Assembly: GCA_965153355.1 (NCBI GenBank)
Contig: OZ231127.1
Location: 38,874,001-38,938,000, forward strand
Direction of reading: 5' to 3'
DNA length: 64,000 nucleotides
Source: Flaccisagitta enflata
Taxonomy: Eukaryota > Chaetognatha > Sagittoidea > Aphragmophora
The notes under the pieces were generated by a model, which saw nothing but the letters and a program-made list of their open reading frames with translations, made no database searches and was not told where the DNA came from. Positions 22,062 to 32,475 of this stretch are shown here, piece after piece. The position numbers were made by a program, and so were the translations under genes. Numbering within the stretch: position 1 is the first letter of the stretch; every line of letters starts with the position of its first letter.

Positions 22062-22971
22062 TATAAATTACGCCCACGAGTTTCAACTGGCACTGTCTAT
22101 GAGCGTCTATCTGACTGACGACTTGTGGTGAAAGAAAGTTGGCCGATTGGAAAATGGGAAGGCGATCGTCTCGTTTATTCCATAAAAATTTCAACAACTG
22201 AAGAGAGGGGGAAAAATGAAAGGGAAAGTGGGCGTTAATGGTGATCAGCAAACGCAAAAGATAACATGAAATCGAGACAGGACACAATAAAGGACAGAAA
22301 CAGCACATGACAACATGTTCATCTTCTTCAGAGCCCATGCCACCTGATACCTGCCCCTGCCCCGCCTATCCCATTAAATTCATCCATATCATCCCCATAG
22401 TAAGCTGATCGGGCAAGCGATAAAAACCATACTAAAATCCGGCGATAAAAATGCAAAAAAGCAAAAGACAAAAATAACAGACCGGAAGACAAGATAAAAA
22501 CAACGTTAATAAAAGCAAAGACGCGTCTATAAAACTTACTTTTAGGCCCACTTTCGTTGGTTTCAACCCACAGTCTGTCGATGTCAAACTAACGTTAATT
22601 GTCCGTTCATAAGTTTATCTGCAATAAAAAGATGAGAGATTATTGAAATTAGTGAATTCCAAGGGCGCATTCAATCAATCACGAAAAATCAATCAATCAC
22701 TCTAGGAAGCAATGCCGTAAATAATAAAAACAATCAATCCAAAATTGGACGACACGAAGACGAGTTACGTATGTCTGTCTACGTAGTAAAAAACAAATGG
22801 CACAAAATACAAGGCGCAACCATATGGTTACCCATCTAGCGTTCATTATAAAAAATGGCGAGAAACAAAAGACACCGGCATTGAATAATAAGAAAAGAGA
22901 AAAAGCCAAAGGCACGCAAAAGAAACAAAAGCACACATACCTAATAGACGGACGGACATACATTTCTAACA
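22062..22971 (-). repeat. 5' LTR of the BEL/Pao element (910 bp)
   Basis: It is nearly identical to 9703-10615 and should contain the promoter and RNA start for the element. The sequence directly downstream in element orientation (TTTCAACAATTTAAAAACG) does not begin with the usual TGG of a tRNA primer-binding site, so the primer is unclear. Confidence 0.95.
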
Positions 22972-23612
22972 GGTCTGGTTTAAGTCTGTTTTAAGTCTGT
23001 TTTAAGTCTGTTTTAAGTCTGGTATAAGTCTGGATTAAGTCTGGTTTGGGTCTGGTTTAGGTCTGGTTTAGCTCTGGTTTAAGTCTGGTTTAACTCTGGT
23101 TGGAGTCTGGTTTAAATCTGGTTTGAGTCCGGTTTAAGTCTGGTTTATGTCTGGTTTACATCTGAATTGATTCTGGTTTATGTCCAGTTTAGGTCCGGTT
23201 TAGGTCTGGTTTAAGATGGTATAAGTCTGGTTAAAGTCTGGTTTAAGTCTGGTTAAAGTCTGGTTCAAGTCTGGTTTAAGTTTGGTTAAAGTCTGGTTTT
23301 AGTCTGGTTATAGTCTGGTTTAAGTTTTGTAAAGGTTTGGTTTATGTCTGGTTTAAGTCCGGAATAATTCTGGTTTAAGTCTCGTTAAATTCTGGTTTGA
23401 GTCTGGTTTAGGTCTGGTTTGAGTCTGGTTTAGGTGTGGTTTAGGTCTGGTTTAGGTCTGGTTTAAGTCTGGTTTAACTCTGGTTTGAGTCTGGTTTAAA
23501 TCTGGTTTGAGTCCGGTTTAAGTCTGGTTTGAGTCTGGTTTAAGTCAGGTTAAAATTTGGGTAAGGTCCGGTTGAAGTCAGTTTTAAGTCTAGTTTAAGT
23601 GTGGTTTGAGTC
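22972..23612. repeat. TCTGGTTTAAG 11-bp minisatellite, right part
   Basis: This is the continuation of the array interrupted by the BEL element; it starts with the second target duplication copy GGTCT (22972-22976). Units vary (GGTTTAG, GGTTAAA, GGTTTGA), and it contains about 58 units. Confidence 0.92.
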
Positions 23613-23849
23613 AATAAAGAGATACAATAAGGAGTCAGATCAACTCAGTTATTTTTGTCTTGCACGCGACTTAAAGGTGTTGGCCTTGTTCAAGTCTAGA
23701 CGACATCTACTGTATACAAAAGACCACGCAGGCATTTGGGTAGGAGCAGTAATGCATAAACCGCCTGTTAACGTAAAAGTAAAATGGGGACCAACCAACC
23801 GACAGATGGACAAAAGGGGTGTGATGTCGCGGAGCACGCTACTAAAACA

Positions 23850-24027
23850 AGGTCGGATACACGGCCTCCGACATTTCGTGTGGGTGGGCAGGGGCAGTGA
23901 TAAAAAAGGCTAACCAAGCATTTGGGTAGGAGCGGTAATGCAAAATAAGCCCGAAAGCGCCGTAAAAGCTAAGTGTTACTGACCGACCAGGGGACATAGT
24001 GGGTTATAGAGTCAAGTGCACGCGATT
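23850..24027 (-). mobile_element. AGTCGCG-hairpin element, reverse copy
   Basis: It starts AACAAGGTCGGATACACGGC, then GTGTGGGTGGGCAGGGGCAG, and ends ACCGACCAGG...GGGTTATAGAGTCAAGTGCACGCGATTAAAAA, a slightly decayed hairpin (24010-24027). It follows the previous reverse copy head to tail with only a few bases between. Confidence 0.75.
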
Positions 24028-24059
24028 AAAAATGGAGGCAAAAAACAGGTCGCCCAAGG

Positions 24060-24505
24060 GCAATACATAGTCAGCGATACCCGTTGCCCTGCTTTGCATG
24101 GTTGTTAATTGGAATGAGAGGCAGGGCAGTGGCCCCAAAGGGGACGAAGTCCTGTAGAACACGGGGACTTTCGTTTGTCCGTCCGTCCGTCTGTCCATCT
24201 GCCCCCCCCCCCCGGGCAGATTTCAGGCCTGGGAGGGCAGATTTTTGGCCTGAGAGGACAGGTAATAGGTCTGAAAGGGCAAATTTCAAGCCTGAGAGGG
24301 CAGATTTCAGGCCTGAGAGGGCAGATTTCAGGCCTGAGAGGGCAGATTTTAGGCCTGAGAGGGCAGATTTCAGGCCTGAGAGGGCAGATTTCAGGCCTGA
24401 GAGGGCCTGGGGGGGGACGCACGGACGGGCGAACAAACAGACGAACAAAAGTCCCCCTGTGTTCTACAGGACTTCGTCCCCTTCGGGGCCGCTGCCCAAA
24501 AAAGG
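24060..24505. mobile_element. family-2 GGCC-hairpin element with 21-bp repeats
   Basis: The left border carries GTCAGCGATACCCGTTGCCC and the hairpin GGCCCCAAAGGGGACG. The right border carries CGTCCCCTTCGGGGCCGCTGCCC. Between the inverted blocks is a poly-C run (about 24201-24213) and eight or nine units of about 21 bp (GGCCTGAGAGGGCAGATTTCA). Arrangement and border motifs match 1-480. Confidence 0.75.
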
Positions 24506-24529
24506 CTGGTATCTGGGTCAGTAATTGAG

Positions 24530-24660
24530 CTTTAAGCCCGCCATTTGGGCCTGAGTGCTGAGTTTTGGGCCTCAAGGCTGCGATTTGGGCCTCAGGGCTG
24601 TGACTCTTACCATAAGGCTAAGACTGGGGCCTCAGGGCTGGGATTGTGAACCTCTGATGT
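24530..24660. repeat. degenerate GGGCCTCA(A/G)GGCTG tandem repeat
   Basis: Several units of about 21-24 bp (TTTGGGCCTCAAGGCTGCGA) of the type found inside family-2 elements at 34 kb. Confidence 0.6.
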
Positions 24661-24779
24661 GTGCGATGTTGTATGGCCGACTGACGTTTATCTTGTAAGA
24701 AAAAATTCCAAAGCAGCCTGATATGCCTATTGAGCCTAGAGCTCAATCGGGCTCCAACGCGGGCATGGCCAGAGGAAAG

Positions 24780-24955
24780 GAAGGACGCACGGCCGCACAT
24801 ATGCACATAGCTCTATGCAAGCACGCGTGCATGTATGTCCGCACGTATACGCGCATGCACGACTGCATGTGAGCACGCAAGCGCGGCTGCACATAAACAT
24901 GCACACACGGCCGCATGTAAGCATGCACGCACGCCAGCACGTAAGCATGCACGTT
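24780..24955. repeat. degenerate alternating purine-pyrimidine repeat (GCACGC/GCATGC)
   Basis: Imperfect units such as GCATGTAAGCATGCACGCAC recur every 20-24 bp. The stretch is strongly alternating purine/pyrimidine. Confidence 0.6.
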
Positions 24956-25450
24956 TTAGTGTTGTCCTCCGTGAATTATCGCTAAATGGTGGTCTCTGTT
25001 TTCGGGTAAATCTCTTAACAGTAATAGACACATTTATCAACACTGGAGTCTGAGCAGTGCACTATGACTAGCTCGATTTCTATTCAAACAAAGAAGAAAC
25101 ACGCCTTACAAAAAGCGCGAAGGTGCTTCAGCAGATAATTATCGTCCAAAAACCGCAAATCGGAAAAAAACGTTCGTAAACAAACTAAGGTCGGATTTTA
25201 TTAAGAAACGGGTTAGGGTGGAAGAGAAAGAACTCAAAATCACGTTTTCGAAAGAATAATCGCAAAAGGGGAGCGAGCGATAACTGCCCAGTGCCCGTAA
25301 ACGCCGATAAAACAACGTGTTACGGAACGACTGAAAGGCCACCGACCGACAGGCACAGCGGGTTATATAGTTGTGTCACCCAACGCGCGGGAAAAGTCAA
25401 ATGCTTTTAAACCATTAAAGACCAAGCGGAATCGACAGAAAAGTAAAGAG

Positions 25451-25620
25451 AACAAGGCCGGATACACAGCCAAAACCAGTCGCGGGAGGGTGGGCAGGGG
25501 CGGAAATGCGCGTTTTCGCACCTTCTCAACTCGATCTTCCCTACAGACCGACCGACCGACCGACCGACTGACCGACCGACGAATGGACAAAGCCTCTTAT
25601 AGAGTCGCTAGTCCGCGACT
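25451..25620 (-). mobile_element. AGTCGCG-hairpin element, reverse copy
   Basis: It starts AACAAGGCCGGATACACAGC with AGTCGCGG near 25481, carries GGGTGGGCAGGGGCGGAAAT and ACCG repeats, and ends with the hairpin AGTCGCTAGTCCGCGACT (25603-25620) followed by AAAAA. The terminal palindrome and the subterminal AGTCGCG match in type. Confidence 0.85.
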
Positions 25621-25899
25621 AAAAAGATTCCAGTAAGGAATTGGAAATCAAGGTGTCTTGAAGTATGGTGACATTTGAGTCTCATGTTCCTCGCGGACCT
25701 GTACAGTTATTGTGACCATTTCCATCCCAGAAAAGAACTCTCAAAGCGGGAGGTAATCGATCGAAGTTTACCCATGCCCGCCTGCTGCCACCCCTTTTAT
25801 CTCGTAGAAAATGTACAGGCAGGGTTTTGGCCTCGGACATTGCCCTGTTTTATTATGTGACCTAGGCTATACCTATACCTATGCTTATCTTTTCTTTTT

Positions 25900-26066
25900 A
25901 GTTGCGGACACGCAACTCTATAAGAGGCTTTGTCCGTCGGTCGGTCGGTTGGTTGGTCGGTCGGTCGGTTGGTTGGTCCGTCACGCTCGAGTTGAAAAGT
26001 GGGAAAACGCGCATTTCCGCTCCTGCCAACCCGTCCGCAACTGATGGCCGTGTATCCGGCCTTGTT
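25900..26066 (+). mobile_element. hairpin element, AGTTGCG subfamily
   Basis: The hairpin AGTTGCG-GACA-CGCAACT (25900-25917) is followed by CTATAAGAGGCTTTGTCCGT and CGGT/TGGT repeats; the distal GTCCGCAACT (about 26032-26041) matches. It ends GTGTATCCGGCCTTGTT. Confidence 0.87.
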
Positions 26067-26090
26067 TGTGTTCTTGTTCCTGTTTTTTTA

Positions 26091-26275
26091 AGTTGCGGAC
26101 ATGCAACTCTATAGGAGGCTTTGTCCGTCGGTCCGTGTGTCCGTCCGAGTGGAAAAACGAGCGTTTTAGATGATTTTTGTGTATGTTTGTATGTAGTAAG
26201 GGGGTTAGGGGGATGTGGATGGGTGTTGGACGCCCCTGCCCACCCGTCCGCAACGATATTATGACCGCGCTTTAT
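26091..26275 (+). mobile_element. hairpin element, AGTTGCG subfamily with divergent end
   Basis: The hairpin AGTTGC-GGACAT-GCAACT (26091-26108) and the distal GTCCGCAACG (26246-26255) correspond. The end reads ATATTATGACCGCGCTTTATT instead of GGCCTTGTT, like the copies near 43.9 and 59.3 kb. Confidence 0.75.
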
Positions 26276-26363
26276 TTTCCCCCTGTGTACAGTCTCGATT
26301 CTTGAACCAAATGATCATAAAGATCATATATGAACAATTTAAACATCATCACGGATGTAAACT

Positions 26364-26423
26364 AAGCATGCACGAACCCACACTGATGCATCTAAGCATG
26401 CACGAACCCACACTGATGCATCT
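26364..26423. repeat. 30-bp direct duplication
   Basis: The unit AAGCATGCACGAACCCACAC TGATGCATCT occurs twice in a row without a mismatch. Confidence 0.85.
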
Positions 26424-26619
26424 ATTTCGTCTGAATATGCAACAATGGATTTTTTTGCGTCTTCCTTTCTTTCTCTCCCATACTGTCTGTCTGTCTGTCT
26501 GTCTGTCTATCTGTCTCTGTGTCTCCCTGCCAGACTGTCTCCCTGCATGTTTCTCTGACTGCATGTTTCTGAATGTCAGACTTAAAAAAATGCCATGTAG
26601 TGATTGAGCTAGTGTTACG

Positions 26620-27170
26620 CTAGATATCTATTCATGACCACGTTAACAAAGAATACTTCGATAAGACAAGAGTCAGCCGCATATACTCATTGATGACGCA
26701 ACGTGCCCATTTTAACGAGCGATAAACCTTGAAAACATGGAACAGCCTCACGTCAATAGGCACGCTTGTGCACTCCTGCGGGTCACGCTTATATATTTGC
26801 ATATTGCAAGGACACGCTACTGACTGAGTAGTATAACCCGCTCAGCGCGAGAAAAAAAATGGACTCTTTGGAGACTCAAAGTAACGAACGGCAATTTGTC
26901 AGAGCGAGTTTTTCTTCCGCTAATGATGGGGAAAAGGAGGGCAGATGATGTACCACCGCACGAGGGTCGCGAATATATGTTCTTATTACGCGCGCCAAAA
27001 CACTCACAGACACATAACTCTCGTAGGCGCGCACATCAGCGGTACTGGAAAATCACGTTCGGTGGCGCATGCAATTCGACGACGGCACTTTCCCTATGCA
27101 CACGTTCACACACATTCTCACACGCGCGCGCAAGCCTTCGACGAACCGCGCTTCACTTCCTCTTAATTTT
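26620..27170. other. no recognisable gene
   Basis: Mixed-composition sequence with short AT-rich phrases (e.g. CTTATATATTTGCATATTGC at about 26788). I found no supported feature. Confidence 0.4.
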
Positions 27171-27174
27171 TTTT

Positions 27175-27545
27175 TCTCCGCGTCGTCTCTGTCTCTATCT
27201 CTTCTTCTGTCTTTTTCCTTTCATCTCTGTCTCTATCTCTTCTTTTGTATTTGTCTCTTCGTCTCTGTCTCTATCTTTTCTTCTGTCATTGTCTTTTCAT
27301 CTCTGTCTCTATACCTTTTTTGTCTTTGTCTCTTTGTCTCTGTCTCTTTCTCTTTTGCCAAATTCTTTCCTGGCGCTTTGTCTTTGTCTCCATCTCCATC
27401 TTTTTTATCCTCATCTCTGTCTATATCAATATTACCTGGTCGCCCCTTTTCACTGAGAATTCCTCAGACTCTATCTCCTCCTCTAAATTTCCATTATCTC
27501 CTTCTCTCTTTATTATCACTGTGTGTGTGTGTCATTGTCTCTGTG
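27175..27545. repeat. degenerate CTCTGTCTCTATCTCTT repeat
   Basis: Pyrimidine-rich units of about 50-60 bp (CATCTCTGTCTCTATCTCTT followed by a T-rich stretch) repeat imperfectly. Translations are Ser/Leu-rich artefacts. Confidence 0.7.
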
Positions 27546-27791
27546 TTTGATTACACCTCTGATTGTGTGTCTGTTTGTCTGTTTACATGCATGCGTGCGT
27601 GTCTTCTCTTTATTCTTTTCTCCTTCTCTTCTTGCGCGAACGCGCGCGCAAACGCGCGAACGGTGTTAATGAAATATTCGGAGGAACATCGCGTCTCCGC
27701 CAGAAATGGCCCCGGGGTTTCGCTTCTAAGCCGAAGCAGCCGCACCGGAATGTTTTTGCGATGAGCCGGCGCGTTAGAGGAGAGAGGAATA

Positions 27792-27912
<121 letters not shown>

Positions 27913-27999
27913 GACAGACTTCCCAGAATGGAATACTCAGAAAGACACACACAGAGAAAGAAAGAAAGACAGACAGACTTCCCAGAATGAAACACTCAG

Positions 28000-28002
<3 letters not shown>

Positions 28003-28076
<74 letters not shown>
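28003..28076. repeat. (CA)n microsatellite
   Basis: About 37 CA units. A phrase 'GACTTCCCAGAATG' occurs on both sides of the spacer upstream (27917 and 27976), showing a short duplication between the GA and CA tracts. Confidence 0.97.
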
Positions 28077-28620
28077 ACTCAAACACACAGTCTGATAGAC
28101 AAAGGGGAAGCGCAGACAGGCAAAAATATTTAGGCGGACAGACAGACAGACAGACAGACAGATAAACATACCGAAGCCAAGGTAGAGAAAAAAAACAAAC
28201 AGGCAGATGGATACACAAGAACACCAGTAGTACGAAAAACGCTCACTTACGCAAAAAGAATATAAACGTGCATCAGAACAGAAACAGTAGAACTAAGGTT
28301 AAATTTGTCGTCGGCTGTTGTGTGAGAACGAGGATAGAGACATTTAGATGAGGAACGCCGGAAAACATGGGAATCTAAATCTCATCAAATGGTTGAGTTA
28401 AGGGTGAGAATGGAAAGCCCTATGGGCACCTGACGCGTCTGTGATAGGCTTACAAAGCGAATAACGACTCTTGACCTATTTTTGCTTGCCATTTCCAATG
28501 CCACCACCGATTCTTCTTTCTCCCATAGCGTTGTTGTCACAAAGGTGATTCTAGGGGGCTTTCGTTGAATGGGGCAGTGCTCATTTGATTGGCAATTCTA
28601 GGCTTCGAAGACATGTAAAA

Positions 28621-28785
28621 AACAAGGCCGGAAACACGGCTTCCCAAGTCACGTGTGGGTGTGCATGGGCAGTGTTTAAAAACTACCTGTAAACCCCGAA
28701 AAATGTTACAGACTGACCAAATGACTGACTAACCGACCAACAGACCAGTCGACAAAGCGCGATATTGAGTCGCGTGCACGCAACT
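28621..28785 (-). mobile_element. AGTCGCG-hairpin element, reverse copy
   Basis: It starts AACAAGGCCGGAAACACGGC and ends at AGTCGCGTGCACGCAACT (28768-28785). One stem base pair is changed to a mismatch, and the subterminal copy is AGTCACG, so pairing is decaying. Confidence 0.75.
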
Positions 28786-29204
28786 ATAAATTGTTTGGAC
28801 AAAAACATCGAACTTGGTTGGTCTGTCTGTCTGCCCTTGTTAGAATGTTCCAATAGCAAAAAATTCCAGTCCCATCCTCCATTTCATTCCGTTTTACCAC
28901 CAAGATCTTAACAAAGCTGGAGACCGGACTAAAAAGTCATACTCAGAAATCACTATTTAGGCCAGTTTGGCATCAGCCAAAATTTCACGTCACTTTTCGT
29001 TGGAGTTTGGACGCAGCAACGGACCGATGAAAGGATACACCCTCTTCGTCTTATCAGGTCCCTTGGCAAGCAACTAACCAAAGGGCTCTGTTTTAAGGCT
29101 AAGATGGAGTGACGTTTTTGAGATGTCGTCATCGGACAGACGGAAGAAAGCAACAAATTAGTGGCCGGCGGCCACAGTGGAAGTGAAGAAGATGGTGGAA
29201 GAGC

Positions 29205-29375
29205 TAAGAGCGAGGCTAAGAGATGTCCAACTGATCCGTTCTCTTTAAATAGAAAATATAAAGATAAAGAAATGAGAATAAGAAATCCGTTGAAATCTTG
29301 TTCAGAAATTTTTGTGTTACGGACCATGGGACCTTCCTATCATCGGACACACCCTCTTCTAGAGATGCGAGGACG
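29205..29375 (-). mobile_element. hairpin element, AGATGCG subfamily (decayed)
   Basis: It begins AGAGATGTCCAACTGATCCG and shares the AAATATAAAGATA block with 46771-46890. It ends near AGAGATGCGAGGACG, where the second half of the hairpin is altered. Confidence 0.55.
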
Positions 29376-29391
29376 TATATAAACAAGGCGG

Positions 29392-29523
29392 GATACACGG
29401 CACCACAGTCGCGGACAGTTGGCCAGGGGCAGTAATGCAAAAACCACTCGCAATTCAGGATTCTGACGGACGGACGGATCTACCGACCGGCACAGCAAGT
29501 TAGAGAGTCGCGTGTCCGCGACT
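29392..29523 (-). mobile_element. AGTCGCG-hairpin element, reverse copy
   Basis: It starts AACAAGGCGGGATACACGGC with AGTCGCGGAC near 29408 and ends with the hairpin AGTCGCGTGTCCGCGACT (29506-29523) followed by an A run. The arm AGTCGCG is the same at both ends. Confidence 0.85.
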
Positions 29524-29837
29524 AAAAAAATGGCTAAGGTACCGAGAGCGGTGAATGCCTGAAGGGTAAGGCCGTTAGGGTGGTGGACAGGGCCGGGGGG
29601 GGGGGAGAGGTAGCAGCGGTGTCATGTGAGCCGTACAGACGTTCGAGTAAATTGGGAAGATGTTTCGGTTGGCCACACTTGACCGAATATTCTCCAATTT
29701 CGACGCCGTCACTCGTGCGCGCAGACTCGAGACAGATGGCATTGCGCCAAAAAAAAAAAAAAAAGAACAAGACCAGGGTCAGTTGCAGTAGCCGAACAAC
29801 AATTTACGCAAAATCGTAGGGAAGTTCTCTACCAAAG

Positions 29838-31429
29838 CACAGTGGTAGTTATCGAGCAACGACGAAGCATATTTCACCCAGACCACCTCAACCACCTAAA
29901 ACCACCCAAATCAGCTACACAGTGGTAGTTATCGAGCAACGACGAAGCATATTTCACCCAGACCACCTCAACCACCTAAAACCACCCAAATCAGCTACAC
30001 AGTGGTAGTTATCGAGCAACGACGAAGCATATTTCACCCAGACCACCTCAACCACCTAAAACCACCCAAATCAGCTACACAGTGGTAGTTATCGAGCAAC
30101 GACGAAGCATATTTCACCCAGACCACCTCAACCACCTAAAACCACCCAAATCAGCTACACAGTGGTAGTTATCGAGACAGCGACGAAGCATGTTTCACCC
30201 AGACCACCTCAACCACCTAAAACCACCCAAATCAGCTACACAGTGGTGGTTATCAGAACATGACGAAGCATACTTCACCCAGACCACCTCAACCATCTAA
30301 ACCACCCAAATCAGCTACACAGTGGTAGTTGTCGAGCAACGACGAAGCATATTTCACCCAGACCACCTCAACCACCTAAAACCACCCAAATCATCTACAC
30401 AGTGGTAGTTATCGAGCAACGACGAAGCATATTTCACCCAGACCACCTCAACCACCTAAAACCACCCAAATCAGCTACACAGTGGTAGTTATCGAACAAC
30501 ACGAAGCATATTTCACAATTTTCAACCACCTAAAACCACCCAAATCAGCTACACAGTGGTAGTTATCGAGCAACGACGAAGCATATTTCACCCAGACCAC
30601 CTCAACCACCTAAAACCACCCAAATCAGCTACACAGTGGTAGTTATCGAGCAACGACGAAGCATACTTCACCCAGACCACCTCAACCACCTAAAACCACC
30701 CAAATCAGCTACACAGTGGTGATTATCGAGCAACGGCGGCATACTTCCACCAGACCACCTCAACCACCTAAAACCACCCAAATCAGCTACACAGTGGTGG
30801 TTGTCGAGCAACGACAAGCATACTTCACCCGGGCCACACTCAACCTCCTAAACCACCCAAATCCCAGCTGCAGTGGTAGTTGTCGGTGTGACGAGCATCT
30901 TCACCCAGACCACCTTTGACGACCTAAAACCACCCAAATCAGCTACACAGTGGTAGTTATCGAGCAACGACGAAGCATACTTCACCCAGACCACCTCAAC
31001 CACCTAAAACCACCGTCAGCTACACAGTGGTAGTTATCGAGAACGCTGACGAAGCATTTCACCCAGACCACCTCAGCCACCTAAAACCACCCCAGTCAGC
31101 TACACAGTGGTAGTTATCGAGCAGCGACGAAGCATATTTCACCGGGACCACATCAAACCACTAAAACCACCCAAATCAGCTACACAGTGGTGATTGTGAG
31201 CAACGACGAAGCGCATATTTCACCCAGACCACCTCAACCGCCTAAAACCACCCAAATCAGCTACACAGTGTCAAACCAGTTGTCGAGCAACGGCGAAGCA
31301 TATTCGCCCGAACCACACTCAACCACCTAAAACCACCCAAATCAGCTACACAGTGGTAGTTATCGGTAGCAACGGACATATTTCACCCAGACCTCAGCCA
31401 CTAAAACCACCCAAATCAGCTACACAGTG
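29838..31429. repeat. 80-bp satellite array, about 20 copies
   Basis: The monomer starts AGTGGTAGTTATCGAGCAAC and contains CCACCTCAACCACCTAAAAC. Copies repeat every 80 bases; the first four are nearly identical. From about 30700 on, copies carry many substitutions and small indels. There is no coding frame through the array. Confidence 0.97.
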
Positions 31430-32106
31430 CAAGCCTTCTCAGGCTCTAGTATCCGGCCTCAGGCTCTCAAATCTGGCCTCCTAGGCCTCTCAAATCCAGC
31501 CTCTCAGGTCTCAATCCAGCCTCAGGCCTTAACCAGCCCCTCAGGCCTCAAATCTAGCCTCTCAGGCCTTAAATCCAGCCTGTCAGGCCTCAAACCTGAG
31601 CCTCTCAGGCCTTAAACCAGACCCCTCAGGCCTCAAATCCAGCTCTCAGGCCTCAAATCCGACTTCTTAGGCCCCAAAATCCAGCCTCTTGGGCCTCATA
31701 TTCAGCCTCTCTTGGGCCTCAACCAACCTTTTGGGCCTCATTCCAGCTTCCTCTGGGCCTTAACCAGCCTCTTGACCCCAAGTTCATTGACAACAAATCA
31801 AAAAAAATAAAATTCCTAATTTAATATCACAGAAAATACCCCCAGCTTCAGCCCTTCTCAGGACGGGCGAAATTAACCCTCGTGGCCCCTGACAGGACAT
31901 CGGCCTCAGCCGCCGCCGCTTCCTACTCCACTTCTTCATGACCATCGCGCGGCATCGGGTACCGCTCACCATGTGCGATCCTTGGATGACTGGTTTCTTC
32001 CATTGTCTCTCCTCGACCGCCTTTCTTTCTCCTACTAATTCCATTAGTTCCGGCGGTCTGTTGGCATCTGTCTGTCTTTCTTGTCTGCCTCAGTCTGTCT
32101 GTCCAA
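31430..32106. mobile_element. family-2 element inside the 80-bp array
   Basis: The stretch begins with about 15 degenerate units of about 21 bp (CTCTCAGGCCTCAAATCCAG). A block follows with ACAGGACATCGGCC...GCCGCCGC and the tail GGCATCGGGTACCGCTCACC, ATGTGCGATCCTTGGATGAC, which is also found at 455-486. The array resumes directly after it, out of phase. Confidence 0.65.
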
Positions 32107-32475
32107 GATCGAGCAACGACGAAGCATATTTCACCCAGACCACCTCAACCACCTAAAACCACCCAAATCAGCTACACAGTGGTAGTTATCGAGCAACGAC
32201 GAAGCATATTTCACCCAGACCACCTCAACCACCTAAAACCACCCAAATCAGCTACACAGTGGTAGTTATCGAGCAACGACGAAGCATATTTCACCCAGAC
32301 CACCTCAACCACCTAAAACCACCCAAATCAGCTACACAGTGGTAGTTATCCAGCGACGACGAAGCATATTTCACCCAGACCACCTCAACCACCTAAAACC
32401 ACCCAAATCAGCTACACAGTGGTAGTTATCCAGCGACGACGAAGCATATTTCACCCAGACCACCTCAACCACCTT
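32107..32475. repeat. 80-bp satellite array, second block (about 4.5 copies)
   Basis: Same monomer as 29838-31429, in the same orientation and nearly homogeneous. Confidence 0.95.

Larger units (their letters stand above)
9703..22971 (-). mobile_element. BEL/Pao LTR retrotransposon, 13.3 kb
   Basis: The element reads right to left: 5' LTR 22062-22971, a short leader, gag (about 21998-18206), pol (18193-14141), an extra ORF (13788-11653), a 1-kb 3' untranslated stretch and the 3' LTR 9703-10615. A 5-bp direct repeat GGTCT flanks it (9698-9702, 22972-22976), the usual size for BEL/Pao. By eye the LTRs differ by one substitution and three small indels, so the insertion is young. The protein order protease-RT-RNase H-integrase with a YVDD box defines the group. 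No envelope-like protein is seen. Confidence 0.95.
8846..23690 (+). mobile_element. hairpin element with expanded minisatellites, host of the BEL insertion
   Basis: It begins with the perfect 18-nt palindrome AGTCGCGTGCACGCGACT (8846-8863), then CGGT repeats, a T-rich block, an AGTCATTTTA array and a TCTGGTTTAAG array. After the BEL element the second array continues and the copy ends TGCACGCGACT (23661-23671) TTAAAGGTGTTGGCCTTGTT. The distal TGCACGCGACT is an exact 11-nt complement of the first 11 bases. Without the 13.3-kb insertion the element is about 1.6 kb, far longer than most copies because of array growth. Confidence 0.8.
7431..23712. mobile_element. TA-flanked palindromic MITE, itself split by insertions
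   Basis: The left end CAGTAGATGTCGTCTAGACT is at 7431. Its inverted copy AGTCTAGACGACATCTACTG ends at 23712. TA stands directly outside each end (7429-7430 and 23713-23714), as for Tc1/mariner-type insertion. The body is a foldback: arms at about 8480-8640 and 8645-8800 pair over 'GGTTGCCATGGAAACAT' and 'TCAAAATATTG'-type blocks. The same end and core sequences occur in the intact copy at 37860-38392. The right inverted repeat is interrupted at 8845/23691 by a hairpin element. Confidence 0.8.
7380..23843 (-). mobile_element. outermost hairpin element of the nest, split by a MITE
   Basis: The left part (7380-7430) carries AAGTCGCGTGTGGGTGGGCA, the block that stands near the non-hairpin end of reverse-oriented copies. 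The right part resumes at 23715 with 'CATTTGGGTAGGAGCAGTAA', ACCG tetranucleotides and a decayed hairpin GTCGCGGAGCACGCTACT (about 23826-23843). Everything between belongs to later insertions. The continuity is inferred from matching intact reverse copies such as 23850-24027. Confidence 0.6.

Noticed and set aside
24084-24575. Regular repeat protein (RADFRPE-like) on both strands
   Set aside because: It follows from a 21-bp minisatellite whose unit is a multiple of three; all frames stay open for the same reason.
26780-26900. Possible promoter (CTTATATATTTGCATATTGC)
   Set aside because: A TATA-like phrase alone, with no gene following it, is not enough.
29838-31429. CRISPR-like regular array
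   Set aside because: Units are contiguous 80-bp repeats with no unique spacers, in an animal-type genome; it is a satellite.
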